Shown: positions 48,601 to 57,544 of the stretch, piece after piece
How positions within the stretch are numbered: the stretch's first letter is position 1
Layout: the number at the start of each line of letters is the position of its first letter
From: an uncultured Mailhella sp.
GTDB taxonomy: Bacteria; Desulfobacterota; Desulfovibrionia; Desulfovibrionales; Desulfovibrionaceae
DNA: 64,000 nucleotides
Assembly: GCF_963931295.1 (NCBI RefSeq)
Contig: NZ_OZ007001.1
Location: 372,001 to 436,000, forward strand
Reading direction: 5' to 3'
Notes under the pieces: model-generated
Database searches by the model: none
What the model was told of the DNA's origin: nothing
Seen by the model: the letters and a program-made list of their open reading frames with translations, nothing else
Made by a program: the position numbers and the translations under genes

Positions 48601-50244
48601 ATATTCCCGCGTCACCCACTCCGAGCCGTGCGCAAACGCCTCCAGCAGCGCATCCCGACCGAACACCGACAGAAATTCATCCCTGTCCTCCCGCCGAAAC
48701 AGCCGCTTCTTCTCCCACTTCAGGAGCTCCATGCAGCTCACGCCGCGCAAATGCTGCGTAAACGTCCGCCCTTCCGACCAGAGCGCCTCCACACGGTCAC
48801 GCGTCAGATCAAGCCGCAGATAGCAGAACAGATTCGGACGCAGCGCCTCCCACAGCCGCTCCCGGCCGGATATCCCTCCGCCCGAAAGCACGCCCCCGGA
48901 AAGCGGTTCCGCAATGCCTATCACCTTGAGCGGCCGCCGATCCCCGTCGGGCAGCACCCGATAGTACACCGAAAACCACCCGTATCGACGACTCATCTTG
49001 TGCCGCAGAATGAACGCTCCGCCGCCCGCAGGACGTCCGCCCAGCATGTCGCGCGCAAAAGCCCGGAACCGGGAAACGGAATCCGGATGCACCCACCTGC
49101 GCTCAATCAGGCCTTCCGGAAAATTCTCCACCCGCATGGACGACGCGTTCACTCGACGCCGACTGTTGAACAGCACAAATCGACGCGACGACACGTCCAG
49201 TTCCCAGAGCACGCGCGAACCGCGATCAAGCGCCAGCTTCAAAAGCTCGCTCTCTTCCTGAAGCGCGTCCTCGCGCTTGCGCGCTCCTGAAACATCCCGC
49301 ACCAGCGCCAGCATCGACACCCTGCCGCCGGACGCCGGCATGCGCGTCACCCGCGCCCGACACCAGCGCCATACCCCGTTGCGCAGAAAACGATGCTCGT
49401 ATTCCACCCCGCGGCCGCTCGCCATGCTCTCGCGCAAAAGCCGCTCGTATTCGGGCACGTCGTCGGGATGAATCCCGGAAAACGACGAAAGATCACACGG
49501 CAGCGCCACGCTTCCCGGCTCCGCGCCCAGCATGCCCAAAAGCGCAGGACTCGCATACACCACGCTGATGTTCTCCTGCACTTCCAGCAGCGCCACGCCT
49601 TCTTCCATGTGCTCAAGCAGCGCCTGAAGCTGAACAGGCGCATACGGCAGCACTTCCGTCTCGTGCTCGCCTTCTTCCGACTCCTCCCCGCTGCTGATGT
49701 GATACCTGTTGCGCCCCTCCGCCTTGGCCTCGTACAACGCCGCATCCGCACGCTCGTACAGCTTCTCAAACGCCCGCGTCTCCCCGGACGCTATGTACAC
49801 CCCAACGCTCGAACTCACATGCAGCGTCGGATTCACGCCTATCGAAAACTGCAGCGCCTCACATATGCTCCGCGCCTTCTCCCGCGCACTCTCCTCCGTA
49901 ATCGGACCCGAAATCAGCGCAAAAAACTCGTCCCCGCCAAGACGCCCCACAATGTCCGTCGCCCGAAAACACCCCGACAGCGCCTTCGCCGCCAGACGGA
50001 TGACCTGATCCCCGGCCTGATGCCCCAGCGTGTCGTTCACCTGCTTGAAATTGTCCAGATCAACAATGAACAACGCACACATGTCCCCAGGCTGCATGTG
50101 CCGCAAACACTGCTCAATGTAGTCCGTCGCCGTCTCACGATTCAAAAGCCCGGACAATACATCCCGCGAGGCGCGCTCCGCCAGTATCTTCAACTCGCGC
50201 CAGTATTGAAGATCTGATAAATGAAATCCGCTGCCTATCGTCAT
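45664..50244 (-). CDS. Multidomain c-di-GMP protein: GGDEF, PAS-like, degenerate GGDEF, GAF-like, degenerate GGDEF, EAL
   Basis: The 1526-residue soluble protein contains three diguanylate-cyclase-like modules and a phosphodiesterase. The first GGDEF (about 20-195) is intact: VDLDNFKQVND, R94-x2-D97 (inhibitory-site form) and GGDEF at 103-107. PAS-like sensors follow (about 205-330, 340-450, and a third-like region to 570). The second module (about 600-760) reads GEHGEDAF and the third (about 1095-1240) RTRSDEF, so both have lost the catalytic motif. Between them lie an Ala/Ser/Gly/Pro-rich linker (about 775-940) and a GAF-like region (about 955-1085). The EAL domain (about 1245-1515) keeps EVLVRG, DDFGT, KLD, EGVET and QGFYYGRPM, so it may be active. 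No membrane segment was seen. Confidence 0.9.
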   Translation of the reverse strand: MTIGSGFHLSDLQYWRELKILAERASRDVLSGLLNRETATDYIEQCLRHMQPGDMCALFIVDLDNFKQVNDTLGHQAGDQVIRLAAKALSGCFRATDIVGRLGGDEFFALISGPITEESAREKARSICEALQFSIGVNPTLHVSSSVGVYIASGETRAFEKLYERADAALYEAKAEGRNRYHISSGEESEEGEHETEVLPYAPVQLQALLEHMEEGVALLEVQENISVVYASPALLGMLGAEPGSVALPCDLSSFSGIHPDDVPEYERLLRESMASGRGVEYEHRFLRNGVWRWCRARVTRMPASGGRVSMLALVRDVSGARKREDALQEESELLKLALDRGSRVLWELDVSSRRFVLFNSRRRVNASSMRVENFPEGLIERRWVHPDSVSRFRAFARDMLGGRPAGGGAFILRHKMSRRYGWFSVYYRVLPDGDRRPLKVIGIAEPLSGGVLSGGGISGRERLWEALRPNLFCYLRLDLTRDRVEALWSEGRTFTQHLRGVSCMELLKWEKKRLFRREDRDEFLSVFGRDALLEAFAHGSEWVTREYRRVDEGGMVRWLSYTAHLAQNPLSGDVQAFGFLQDTERRHAREASLVRSSSDLPVHGIYGRDMARRLAENVLETGGFPLHLLAFVRVLGLSGPEAARRRRFIFMAFSLLLGSDCVMGEHGEDAFTVFRSDAAPRVVTRQRMDEAFAFVRQALFDCGMAMIPRFVAAVACADLCGTDYEALVRRAEQMCGEWENEPSDVIVFIDDLSPFQPERSDGLPLGAESAASASVVRDAASGGEVPASVPAEESAPDAASASAGAAAPGTSDATLPAGAGTSAPAPHAAPGTFAAVSHGALGSPALASASASGTSAPAAAAAHGTSIPGASGTSPLGASFPGATASAPAVGNAALGAPLPGMAALVSAAAASAAASADHTDHADHAVSAVESDVAARPAQSVFPKEDVRNVEPARRLSDNGKNTAIACLEALLLDESPDVVMAEVLRNLGEYYQADRVYTLALVDDGRSVRATHEWVNDGRRSLKKQFSDVPLDKIPMCWRALRENAPLHMRSRGDRWSYAVFPLAPEDGEPDGLLCVENPRARMEGDGLFAVLMPYLERSLRVSGQGRDSGMRDALTGLQNLRAYMDKVCLLTSDAYSSLGAFILDIPGASQPRRRVGQRNSWRILYVAETLSAVFGRELLFRTRSDEFVALCANSTQNVFLARVLRAQSLLQRRYPGQLRFGYSWSEGLFSGDKLVKEARTIMLCNQLEPAADGKGQSAHGVRGPAVAGTAGLESFTIYLQPKVNMRTGDLVGAEVLVRGLDGSGRVIAPALFMESLERTGVIREVDLHVLNLALSTMENWRVRGWKVLPLSVNFSRATMLSASAPGSVLALFSRYPHISPNLLEIEVSENAGDLENRTLERAMAGFRPFGVRFGLDDFGTRYANLSVFANVAFDTVKLDRSLISGLSHNAVGRALVGDIVRLCAVRNMTCVAEGVETQAQIDALLAEGCVIGQGFYYGRPMSAADFERRYLRPQPGQEGVTP

Positions 50245-50539
50245 ATCCGCAACGTCCCTGCCTTAAAAACTCCAAACCTGAGCTTTTCCACTATCCACCC
50301 CCCTTCCCCCACTGTCAAGAATCAGAAAAATCAATCGCCTCAAATCGCTCAGTAGAAGGGGGCAGACCGGAAATTGAATGGAAGGGGGACAAGATTTTTA
50401 AAAGGCAACGCCGTGCAACATCATGGGCGGCAGCCGACATTCCGCGCCGCTCTTTGTCCGGCAAACGTCACCCCGGCATAAGCGCTGAATCGAAAAAAAA
50501 AGAGAGGAAGACGCCCCACTCTCGGAACACTTTCTATAT
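50245..50539. other. Upstream region of the c-di-GMP protein
   Basis: No supported gene. A frame on the minus strand (50398-50589) overlaps a repeat and lacks a good start. Confidence 0.4.
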
Positions 50540-50740
50540 ATCTGACGAACGCCCCGGCGTCCTACACATCCCGTTTGCGCAAGACACACTATACGGACTG
50601 CGGGACTTGTACGACGGGCATTGCGTTTAACGGCGGGAGTGAATCCCGCCTGCTTATGCCCGTCGGCCGGGCTCCTGACGTCGCCCGGGGCCCCAGAGCG
50701 TTGAGAAAAAGCCTTCCGACAGGCATTCTCCCCGCCCCGG
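50540..50740 (+). repeat. Structured intergenic repeat, 5' half of module A
   Basis: It begins GACGAACGCCCCGGCGTCCT, then CGTTTGCGCAAGACACACTA, the GGCGGGA-GTGAA-TCCCGCC hairpin within CGACGGGCAT/ATGCCCGTCG, and ends after CGTTGAGAAAAAGCCTTCCG. The G-rich terminal part is missing; a module B begins about 50 bp later. Confidence 0.85.
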
Positions 50741-50784
50741 CGACTGAACCGAAAATCAATTCCGCCACGCCGTGCCGATTACTT

Positions 50785-51378
50785 CTCCAACAAAAATCTG
50801 GAAATTTCTTCCTTACTCACATTGACTCCGGGCACGCCGGAATCAATGTCGGCCACCGCAGGGGGGGGCGCGGCAGCGCACACCTGCACTGAGACCGCAG
50901 ACCGAACAGCGTTCGCCAAGCACTCCGCCCGCTGCGGACATGACCTTTTTGCCCGACCGCAGCCATAGGCAACGCGCTTTGCCTGCACGCTCCTGTCCTG
51001 CTGAAGCAGCTTTAGCTGCGAAGCAGAATCAGGGGGGCGCGGGGGGAATTATTTCTGACCTCGCAGGAATAGTTCTGCCACAACATCCCGTTGACGCAAG
51101 ACACACTGTACGGCCTGCGGAACTTGTACGACGGGCATTGCGTTTAACGGCGGGAGTGAATCCCGCCTGCTTATGCCCGTCGGCCGGGCTCCTGACGTCG
51201 CCCGGGGCCCCAGAGCGTTGAAAAAACGCCTTCTGCCTTCACTCTCCCCTCGCCCTTTGCTTCGGACATAATCTTCCCGTTCACCCTGTCCTGCTGAAGC
51301 AGCTTTAGCTGCGAAGCAGAATCAGGGGGGCGCGGGGGGAATTATTTCCCCCGCATGCCTTTCCTGCATTTTCTGCCT
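50785..51378 (+). repeat. Structured intergenic repeats, module B followed by module A
   Basis: A B module (about 50785-51055) with CGGCCACCGCAGGGGGGGGC in place of the usual CAGGTG arm joins an A module (about 51085-51378). The end hairpins are CTGCTGAAGCAGCTTTAGCT with GCGAAGCAG, where the outer pair has changed from C-G to T-A. The final tract CTGCCTTTA is the complement of TAAAGGCAG and includes the TAA stop codon of the gene at 51379. Confidence 0.88.
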
Positions 51379-52068
51379 TTAGAAAGCGGTGAGGGCGTAG
51401 AGGAAGAGGTCGAGGACGGAGGTATAGCGGGAGAAGCCCTGGGGGATTTGGAACATGGACTGGGCGGCCTGTTCCGCGACGATATTGGTGAGCCAGGCGG
51501 CGCCGCCGTGGGTAGCGTCGGTTTCTTCGGCTCTGACGTGCATGGGGAAGGGGGAGAAGGCCTCGTTTTCCCAGACTTCGACGGTGAAGCGTCTGGTGGA
51601 GCCCATGAAGCCGGCCTCGAAGACGTTGCGTGTTTTTCTGACGGAGTAGCCCTGCCAGTTATCCTTTCCTATGGGGGTAACTTCCTTTTCCTGGAGGCTG
51701 ATCATGCCCATGCTCTGGGGCATGACGGCGGCCGCGGCGCTTTTGACGAGGCTGCGCCAATCGCGGGGGTCTCCGGAGACGGGAATTTCGACGTAGGCCT
51801 TGAGGCGCTGGGAGAGCACGCGGAGCATGTGATTGCGGCTGTCGATGAGGAGCGTGAAGGCTCCGGCCTTGCCGAGGTCGAGGTCGAGTCTGGAGTAGTG
51901 GCCGGAGGACATGGCGGCTCCGCAGGCATGCACGGATTTGCCGTCGATGCGGTACTGGACGTCGGAACGGAAGTCGGCGTAGGCGGCGGCCCAGGCGGAA
52001 GGAGCGCAGATTCCGAGGCACAGGCACAGGGCGCACAAAAGGCGCGCCGCACGTTGAAGAGCAGGCAT
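51379..52068 (-). CDS. Exported protein of unknown function
   Basis: The 229-residue protein starts MPALQRAARLLCALCLCLGI and continues CAPSAWAAAYADF, a signal peptide likely cut after AWA. The mature part is about 200 residues, beta-rich, with VQYRIDGKSVHACGAAMSS and TRRFTVEVWENEAFSPFP; no known motif is seen. The ATG at 52068 has GGAG at good spacing and lies 2 bp after the stop of the lipoprotein gene, so the two are cotranscribed. Its stop codon is inside the terminus of a structured repeat. Confidence 0.8.
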   Translation of the reverse strand: MPALQRAARLLCALCLCLGICAPSAWAAAYADFRSDVQYRIDGKSVHACGAAMSSGHYSRLDLDLGKAGAFTLLIDSRNHMLRVLSQRLKAYVEIPVSGDPRDWRSLVKSAAAAVMPQSMGMISLQEKEVTPIGKDNWQGYSVRKTRNVFEAGFMGSTRRFTVEVWENEAFSPFPMHVRAEETDATHGGAAWLTNIVAEQAAQSMFQIPQGFSRYTSVLDLFLYALTAF

Positions 52069-52070
52069 GA

Positions 52071-52565
52071 TTATTCTCCGAGGGCGGGCATGGACATGTC
52101 GATGCCGGAATAGCCGTCCATGAACACCGTCTGCATGGGGCTCACCACGTCGGGCAGGCCCGAGTAAAGATTGTGACCGATGAGACGCCACCGATAAGCG
52201 CTGCCGGAAAACACGGGGCGATACACGAAGCTGAACGACGAGCCGCTGTTGCTTTCCCAGGCGTCGCGGGAATCGACGCGGTACTGATCCTGCGGCAGGA
52301 AGGGGCAGCCTTCGCACAGTTCGCCGTCCACGGCCTGCATTTCCAGCACCATGTATTCCAGGTTCTGAGCTGCGCCCGACACCGTGCCCTGAAACGTGAT
52401 GGTGCCGTCCGCCGCGGCCTCGGCGCTGAGCGAGGCAAAGGAAAATTCATCGCGGGAGTAGTCGGGCACAGGATCGCCCTTGCGGCCGCATCCGGCGACG
52501 ACGAGCGCCGCGCACAGCGCAATCAGCGCAAACCAGGCTCCTGAAAACACGAAACGACGTTTCAT
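52071..52565 (-). CDS. Lipoprotein of unknown function
   Basis: The 164-residue protein starts MKRRFVFSGAWFALIALCAA and has lipobox VVAGC (Cys about 26), followed by GRKGDPVPDYS, reminiscent of the small LptM/YifL type tail start but with a much longer mature domain. That domain (about 45-150) resembles a fibronectin-type or immunoglobulin-like beta fold by pattern only. AAGGA before the ATG at 52565 supports this start over one 18 bases upstream. It is followed at once by another exported protein gene. It may belong to the mutS transcript, but a 430-bp GC-rich spacer lies between. Confidence 0.8.
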   Translation of the reverse strand: MKRRFVFSGAWFALIALCAALVVAGCGRKGDPVPDYSRDEFSFASLSAEAAADGTITFQGTVSGAAQNLEYMVLEMQAVDGELCEGCPFLPQDQYRVDSRDAWESNSGSSFSFVYRPVFSGSAYRWRLIGHNLYSGLPDVVSPMQTVFMDGYSGIDMSMPALGE

Positions 52566-52995
52566 AGCAATCCTTGATGACATGCCCAAAGGCATGCCGC
52601 TTGTGCCGCATCCTTGCCGGGGAGGCGGTCGTTTTTCTGTCTGCGCCGAAAAGAGGCGCGGAACTTGTTGTCCTGTCGGCTCCGAACCTTCCGGCAGGAG
52701 CGCTTCTGCCCCGGAACTTCGGCGCGGAGCATGGTTTCGTTTCTGCCGCCTGCCCGGCGCGGAAGCCTTGCTGATCCGGGCCTCTCCGGCGGAGAACATG
52801 TTTCTGCCCCCACCGGAGGCCGAACGTCCTGCCGCATCGGAGCTTCGACGCTGAGCCCTTTCTGCTCCGAATTCCCGGGCGCGAATCCCGGGCGCGGAAC
52901 GCTTTCCGCCTCGGGACTCTCCGGAGGGGAACGCCCTCCGCGTCAGGACAGCCCGGACGCGGCGCGCTTCTGCTCCGAATTCCCGGAGATCAGCG
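52566..52995. other. GC-rich spacer with internal short repeats, downstream of mutS
   Basis: This gap has no supported gene. TTCTGCTCCGAATTCCCGG occurs at about 52859 and again at about 52969, and shorter repeats of CCGGCGCGGA type are interspersed. The style resembles the longer GC-rich region upstream of mutS, suggesting a common origin. Confidence 0.6.
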
Positions 52996-55884
52996 TCAGG
53001 CCGGAGCCCCGGACGCCTTCTTTCGTCCGCGGCGGCGGGGAGCCTCGGCGGCGCCGGAAGCCTTGACTGTCTGCGCTTCGCTGGTCTGCGCCTCGCCTGT
53101 CTGCGGGGCGTTTTCCTTCGCGGCATCGGCCGAAGCTGCGGAGTCAGGCGCGGCGGCCTTGTCCTTTGCGGGCGCGCCCCAGAGCATTTTCCAGTCGGAG
53201 AGCAGGCGCAGCGCGTCGAGAGGCGTCATGGCGTCGGGATTCACGCTGCGCAGCGCCTCCAGAAGCGGATGTTCGGGCGCGGGCTGCGCCGGAACGGCTT
53301 CACGGGCCGGAGACGGTTCCTGCATCGGGGCGGGCTTCACGGTTTTACCCTTTGCCGGAACAATGTCCAGTCCCGGGAGCACGGCGGCTTCCAGCTTCGC
53401 CACCCGCGCCTTGCCCCGCGCTGCCTCAAGCTGCGCCAGAATCTCCCTCGCGCGCTGCACCACGGAAGCCGGAACGCCCGCAAGACGCGCCACTTCAATG
53501 CCGTAGCTGCGATCGGCCGGGCCGGGAATGAGACGGCGCAAGAACACGATGTCGCCGTTCCATTCGCGCACGGCAATGTTCATGTTGCACACGCCGGGCA
53601 GCGCTCCCGCCAGCGACGTGAGTTCATGATAGTGCGTGGCAAAGAGCGTGCGGATGCTCCCCCCTGCCCGCCGCGCGAGTTCCTCCACCACGGCCCAGGC
53701 CAGCGCCAGACCGTCGAAGGTGCTCGTGCCGCGTCCGATTTCGTCGAGAATGACCAGACTGCGCTTGTCCGCCTGACGCAGAATGCGCGCGGTCTCCATC
53801 ATTTCCACCATGAACGTGCTCTGCCCCTGCGCCAGGTTGTCCGACGCGCCCACGCGCGAGAAAATGCGGTCCACCAGGCCGATGCGCGCCTGCGCCGCAG
53901 GCACGAACGAGCCCATCTGCGCCATGATCGCAATGATGGCCGTCTGACGCAGCACCGTGGACTTGCCCGCCATGTTCGGCCCCGTGATGAGCACCAGATG
54001 CCGACTCGCGTCCATGGAAAGATCGTTGGGAATGAACGACGCCCGCCCCGTGACGGCTTCCACCACCGGATGCCGCCCCTGACGAATGACGATTTCCTGA
54101 CTTTCGTCGAGTTCGGGTCTTGTCCAGCCGTTGCGCTCCGCGCCTTCGGCGAGCGACTGCCAGTAGTCGAGCCAGGAGAGACGCGCGGCCATGCCCACGA
54201 GTCTGGGGCGGGAGGCCGCCACCTTTTCGCGCAGCTTCTGATAGAGCGCGTATTCCAGACTCTTGCGCCGTTCGGCGGCGGTGAGCATTTTTTCCTCAAG
54301 TTCGCGCAGGGCGGGCGTGGTGAAGCGCTCGCTGTTGGCAAGGCTCTGCCGGCGCTGAAAATAATCGGGAATCTCGGCCTGCTGCGCGCGCGAAAGCTCG
54401 AAGTAGTAGCCGAACACGTGATTGTAGCCCAGCTTGAGCTTGGGCATGTTGTTCTTTTCCTGCTCTTCGCGCAGAAGATCCTGAAGACGTCCTTCGCCGT
54501 GCTCCACAAGATCGAGCAGTTCGTCGAGGGCGGGATCGTAGCCCTGACGGAACAGGCCGCCTTCGGTGATCTGTGGCGGCAGATCGTCGCGCAGGGCCTT
54601 GGTGAGCAGATCGGTGATGTCTTCGAGCATGTCCCATTTCTTCAGCAGGCGCTGAAGCGCCGCGGGCAGGAGCACGCCGCGGCGGTCGTCGTCGGTGGAG
54701 AGTCCCTGTTCAGGGAGCGCCAGCGCCGCACGCACCGCAGGCAGGCAGCTCAAACTCTCGCGCAGAGCCGCAAGATCGCGCGGCTGGCAGCGGTTGAGCG
54801 AAATGCGCGTGGACAGCCGTTCGATGTCGTACACGTTTTCGAGCGCGTCGCGCAGGGCGCGGCGCACGTCGGCGCGCTTCCAGAAGAATTCCACCACGTC
54901 CTGCGTCTCGGCAATGGGTTCCAGCCGACGCCAGGGGCAGCGCATGCGTTCTTCGAGCAGACGGCCGCCCATGGGGGTGCGGGTGTTGTCCATGACGGCC
55001 CAGAGCGTGCCTGCGCCGCGTTTGCCGTCCATGCGGCAGAAGAGTTCGAGATTGCGTTCGGTAATTTCGTCGAGAATGAGATAGCGGCCCTTGTCCAGCG
55101 GACGGAACGGCGCAAGCTGCGCCGGATCGCGTTTCTGCATCTGCTCAAGATAGGCCACGAGCGCGCCGCAGGCCTGCATGAGTTCGGGACTTTTTTCCAG
55201 ACCGAGGGCGGCTTCTTCCTGCACGTGCTGGGCGGCGAGCACGCGTTCGCGCGCGCCTTCGAGCTCGAAGTGACTGCGCACCGGAACCCGCACCACCTGC
55301 ATGCCGGGCAGGGAGTTCAGCGAAAGGGGAATGTCGCCCTTGTCGGGCATGAGCAGCTCGCGCGGAGCCATTTTGAGGGCCCACTGCTTGAGCTCCTCCT
55401 CGCGCGAGGACTGAATGCCGGTCCATGCGCCGGTGGACACGTCGAGCCAGGCAAAGCCGCCCGCCCCGCGCGAGGCGTTCCAGAACAGCGCGCCGAGATA
55501 GGTGTGGGCCTTGGCTTCGAGGTTGGCGTCTTCGAGGGCGGTGCCGCTGGTCATGACGCGGGTGACCGCCCGCTTGACCAGTCCGCGCGCCTGCCTGGGA
55601 TCTTCCATCTGATCGCAGAGGGCGATTTTGTAGCCCTTGCGCACAAGCACGCTGATGTAGTTTTCCGCCGCGTGCCAGGGCACGCCGCACATGGGCACGC
55701 CGCCCTCGTCGCGACTGCGGCTCGTAAGGGCGAGTTGAAGTTCGCGCGAGGCTATTTCGGCGTCTTCAAAGAAAAGTTCGTAGAAGTCGCCCATGCGGTA
55801 AAAAAGCAGCGTATCGGGATAATCCTTTTTGATTTCCAGATATTGCCGATACATGGGCGTAAGTTTCGGTGCAGTGTCGCTCAT
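52996..55884 (-). CDS. mutS: DNA mismatch repair protein MutS
   Basis: The 962-residue protein recognises mismatches and starts repair. The N-terminal mismatch-binding motif is DTLLFYRMGDFYELFFEDA (the Phe-x-Glu is in GDFYELF), followed by connector, lever/clamp regions, and the ATPase domain with Walker A GPNMAGKST, the ST motif, DEIGRGTSTFDGLALAWA (Walker B and signature) and THYHEL. The protein is longer than usual (about 860), due to a C-terminal tail of about 60 residues rich in Ala/Lys/Glu that ends RRRGRKKASGAPA, a basic AT-hook-like patch. I chose the ATG at 55884 (MSDTAPKLTPMYRQYLEIK); the frame is open for 274 codons upstream only because of extreme GC. No mutL lies in the window. 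Confidence 0.96.
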   Translation of the reverse strand: MSDTAPKLTPMYRQYLEIKKDYPDTLLFYRMGDFYELFFEDAEIASRELQLALTSRSRDEGGVPMCGVPWHAAENYISVLVRKGYKIALCDQMEDPRQARGLVKRAVTRVMTSGTALEDANLEAKAHTYLGALFWNASRGAGGFAWLDVSTGAWTGIQSSREEELKQWALKMAPRELLMPDKGDIPLSLNSLPGMQVVRVPVRSHFELEGARERVLAAQHVQEEAALGLEKSPELMQACGALVAYLEQMQKRDPAQLAPFRPLDKGRYLILDEITERNLELFCRMDGKRGAGTLWAVMDNTRTPMGGRLLEERMRCPWRRLEPIAETQDVVEFFWKRADVRRALRDALENVYDIERLSTRISLNRCQPRDLAALRESLSCLPAVRAALALPEQGLSTDDDRRGVLLPAALQRLLKKWDMLEDITDLLTKALRDDLPPQITEGGLFRQGYDPALDELLDLVEHGEGRLQDLLREEQEKNNMPKLKLGYNHVFGYYFELSRAQQAEIPDYFQRRQSLANSERFTTPALRELEEKMLTAAERRKSLEYALYQKLREKVAASRPRLVGMAARLSWLDYWQSLAEGAERNGWTRPELDESQEIVIRQGRHPVVEAVTGRASFIPNDLSMDASRHLVLITGPNMAGKSTVLRQTAIIAIMAQMGSFVPAAQARIGLVDRIFSRVGASDNLAQGQSTFMVEMMETARILRQADKRSLVILDEIGRGTSTFDGLALAWAVVEELARRAGGSIRTLFATHYHELTSLAGALPGVCNMNIAVREWNGDIVFLRRLIPGPADRSYGIEVARLAGVPASVVQRAREILAQLEAARGKARVAKLEAAVLPGLDIVPAKGKTVKPAPMQEPSPAREAVPAQPAPEHPLLEALRSVNPDAMTPLDALRLLSDWKMLWGAPAKDKAAAPDSAASADAAKENAPQTGEAQTSEAQTVKASGAAEAPRRRGRKKASGAPA

Positions 55885-57023
55885 GGTGCTCTCGACGAAG
55901 GCCCGGCGCGTGTCAGTGGGGGCGCGGGCCGGGAATGCGCGCCGATCTGCGCTCCGACCGCGGATGCGGGGAGCGGTTCCGGAACGTGGGCCGGGAAGGC
56001 CTGGCCGGGGGCCTGTCCCAAAGGAACCCGGGAGCGGCCGACGCCGGAAGCGCGGGCCGGGGCTCAGGCCGGAGGGGCGGCCCGAGAGGCCGACGCCCGG
56101 AAATTCGGTCCCGAAGGACGTTTTGCCGAGTCCGAAGCTCCGAGGCGCTGTCGCGCGGGGGTCTGCCGCGAGTCGGACGCGGGCCGAGGACACACGCCGG
56201 AGGCTCGGGCCGGGAGCTGCCCCGAAGGCCGGAGGAACGCCGACGCCCGGAAATGTGCTTCGGCGCGCAGGGCTCCGCGTCAGGGCCACCCGGGGGGCGA
56301 CCGGGGAACAGAGTCTCAAGGCGCGACTCCGGGGCCTGCCTGCGGGCGGGCCGGGGACAATTGCCGCAGGACTCGGCGACCGGCGCTGCGGCTCCGGGAA
56401 TGCCGACGCGCGGGGCCTGCCCTGTTCCGAGGGAACCGGGAATACACGCCCGAGAGGGGCGGAATGCCGACGCCGGGAACGCCGGCGGGACTCAGGCCGG
56501 AGCAGCCGACTCCGGGGGCTCACGGCCAAGGCATCCCCCCAGGGAAACCCGGGAGACCGCCCGAGGGCGATCCAGGCTCGGCCCGGGAAGCGGGACGCAC
56601 GCCCGGGGGGAAACATCAACGCCGAAAAGCTCGGGCAAACGCCCGAAGCTCCGAAGCTCTGCCCCCTTGAGGGCCTGCCTTTGCCGCGGGACCGGACGGG
56701 GCGCACGCCCGAAGATTTGCTTCGGCGCGCGGGCCTCCGAATTCAGAGCCTGCCGAGGGGCGACCGGGGGCAGGGTTTCAAGGCTCTGACGACCGGAGCC
56801 ACCGCGTTGATTCAGGTTCCCGAAACGCCTCTCCGAGACGCCGAGGCCGGGGCAGCAGACCAGAAGAACCGCAGCCCGAGGGCGGCCCGGAAGAAGTCCA
56901 AACCGCTCCCAAAACACCGGAGCAGCATTCCCTGCCCCGGGACTTTCCGAAAGCGAAACACCCTGCCCTGAATCCGCGGCCGCGTCAAGCCGTCCGCCGT
57001 CAGGCGTCCGCAAGAAGCGCAGG
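55885..57023. other. 1.1-kb GC-rich region of diverged short repeats upstream of mutS
   Basis: Several frames stay open on both strands, but none has a Shine-Dalgarno, a recognisable product, or normal amino-acid make-up, so I call none of them genes. Diverged direct repeats are visible: the block with GTGCTTCGGCGCGCAGGGCT ... GGGGGGCGACCGGGG ... GTCTCAAGGC near 56248-56325 recurs as TTTGCTTCGGCGCGCGGGCC ... GGGGCGACCGGGGGCAGGGT near 56717-56790. Short motifs such as CCGACGCCCGGAAA recur at about 56092 and 56237. It is a repeat-built spacer of unknown origin that contains the mutS promoter. Confidence 0.6.
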
Positions 57024-57062
57024 GAAAAAAAGCGCACGAAACAATCCTGTTCCGTGCGCCTG
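57024..57062 (-). terminator. Rho-independent terminator of the HIT/LapA-like operon
   Basis: On the minus strand GCGCACG pairs with CGTGCGC around a 14-base loop, followed by TTTTTTTCC. It lies about 10 bp beyond the stop codon of the LapA-like gene. Confidence 0.88.
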
Positions 57063-57070
57063 CCTGACTG

Positions 57071-57505
57071 TTATTCAGCCGCGTTCTGCGCAGCTTCGGC
57101 CCGGGCTTCCGCTTCCTTGGCGCGGGCTTCGGCGTCCTTCAGATTCGCCGCCGCTTCCTTCAGCTTCGCTTCCGCTTCCTGAAGAGAGGCTTCCAGCTTC
57201 TGCTTTTCCGCCGTCATCTTGTCAAGACGCTTCTGAAGCGACGTCGCACGACGACGCGCCGCAGACGCGCGACCCGAAAGAGCCAGCCTGTCCCAGATCA
57301 GCATGAGCAGCACCACCGCCGCGCCCAGCGCAAAGCTGATGAGCAGCAGCGCATAACGCGGAATCGGCGCCGTGGTGATCGCCGGCGCAAACATCGGATC
57401 CACCTTCAGCGAAACCGCGTCGGAGAACAACGGCTGGTTCTGCACAAAGAGCATCATGACCACGAAGAACAGCAAAACCAGCAGAAAAACTTTGATATAG
57501 CGCAT
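57071..57505 (-). CDS. LapA-domain (DUF1049-like) inner-membrane protein with coiled-coil tail
   Basis: The 144-residue protein has two membrane helices (about 4-22 and 52-72) and a long charged helix (about 85-144) with AEARAKEAEARAEAAQNA repeats forming a coiled coil. The arrangement, with VFLLVLLFFVVMMLFVQNQ first and LLLISFALGAAVVLLMLIWD second, fits the LapA/DUF1049 family linked with lipopolysaccharide assembly. The tail is longer and more repetitive than usual. It starts 39 bp after the HIT gene and is followed by a terminator. Confidence 0.85.
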   Translation of the reverse strand: MRYIKVFLLVLLFFVVMMLFVQNQPLFSDAVSLKVDPMFAPAITTAPIPRYALLLISFALGAAVVLLMLIWDRLALSGRASAARRRATSLQKRLDKMTAEKQKLEASLQEAEAKLKEAAANLKDAEARAKEAEARAEAAQNAAE

Positions 57506-57544
57506 GACGTCTCCTTATCGCAGCAGCACACGCGGAAAAAAGGT

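Noticed and set aside
53269..56670. A 1133-codon frame opposite mutS, and long plus-strand frames at 55829-56971
   Set aside because: Antisense to mutS or within the repeat-built GC-rich spacer; lack of stops follows from base composition.
55885..56706. N-terminal extension of MutS by 274 residues
   Set aside because: The extension is Arg/Pro/Gly-rich with no similarity, whereas the ATG at 55884 gives the standard MutS N-terminus.
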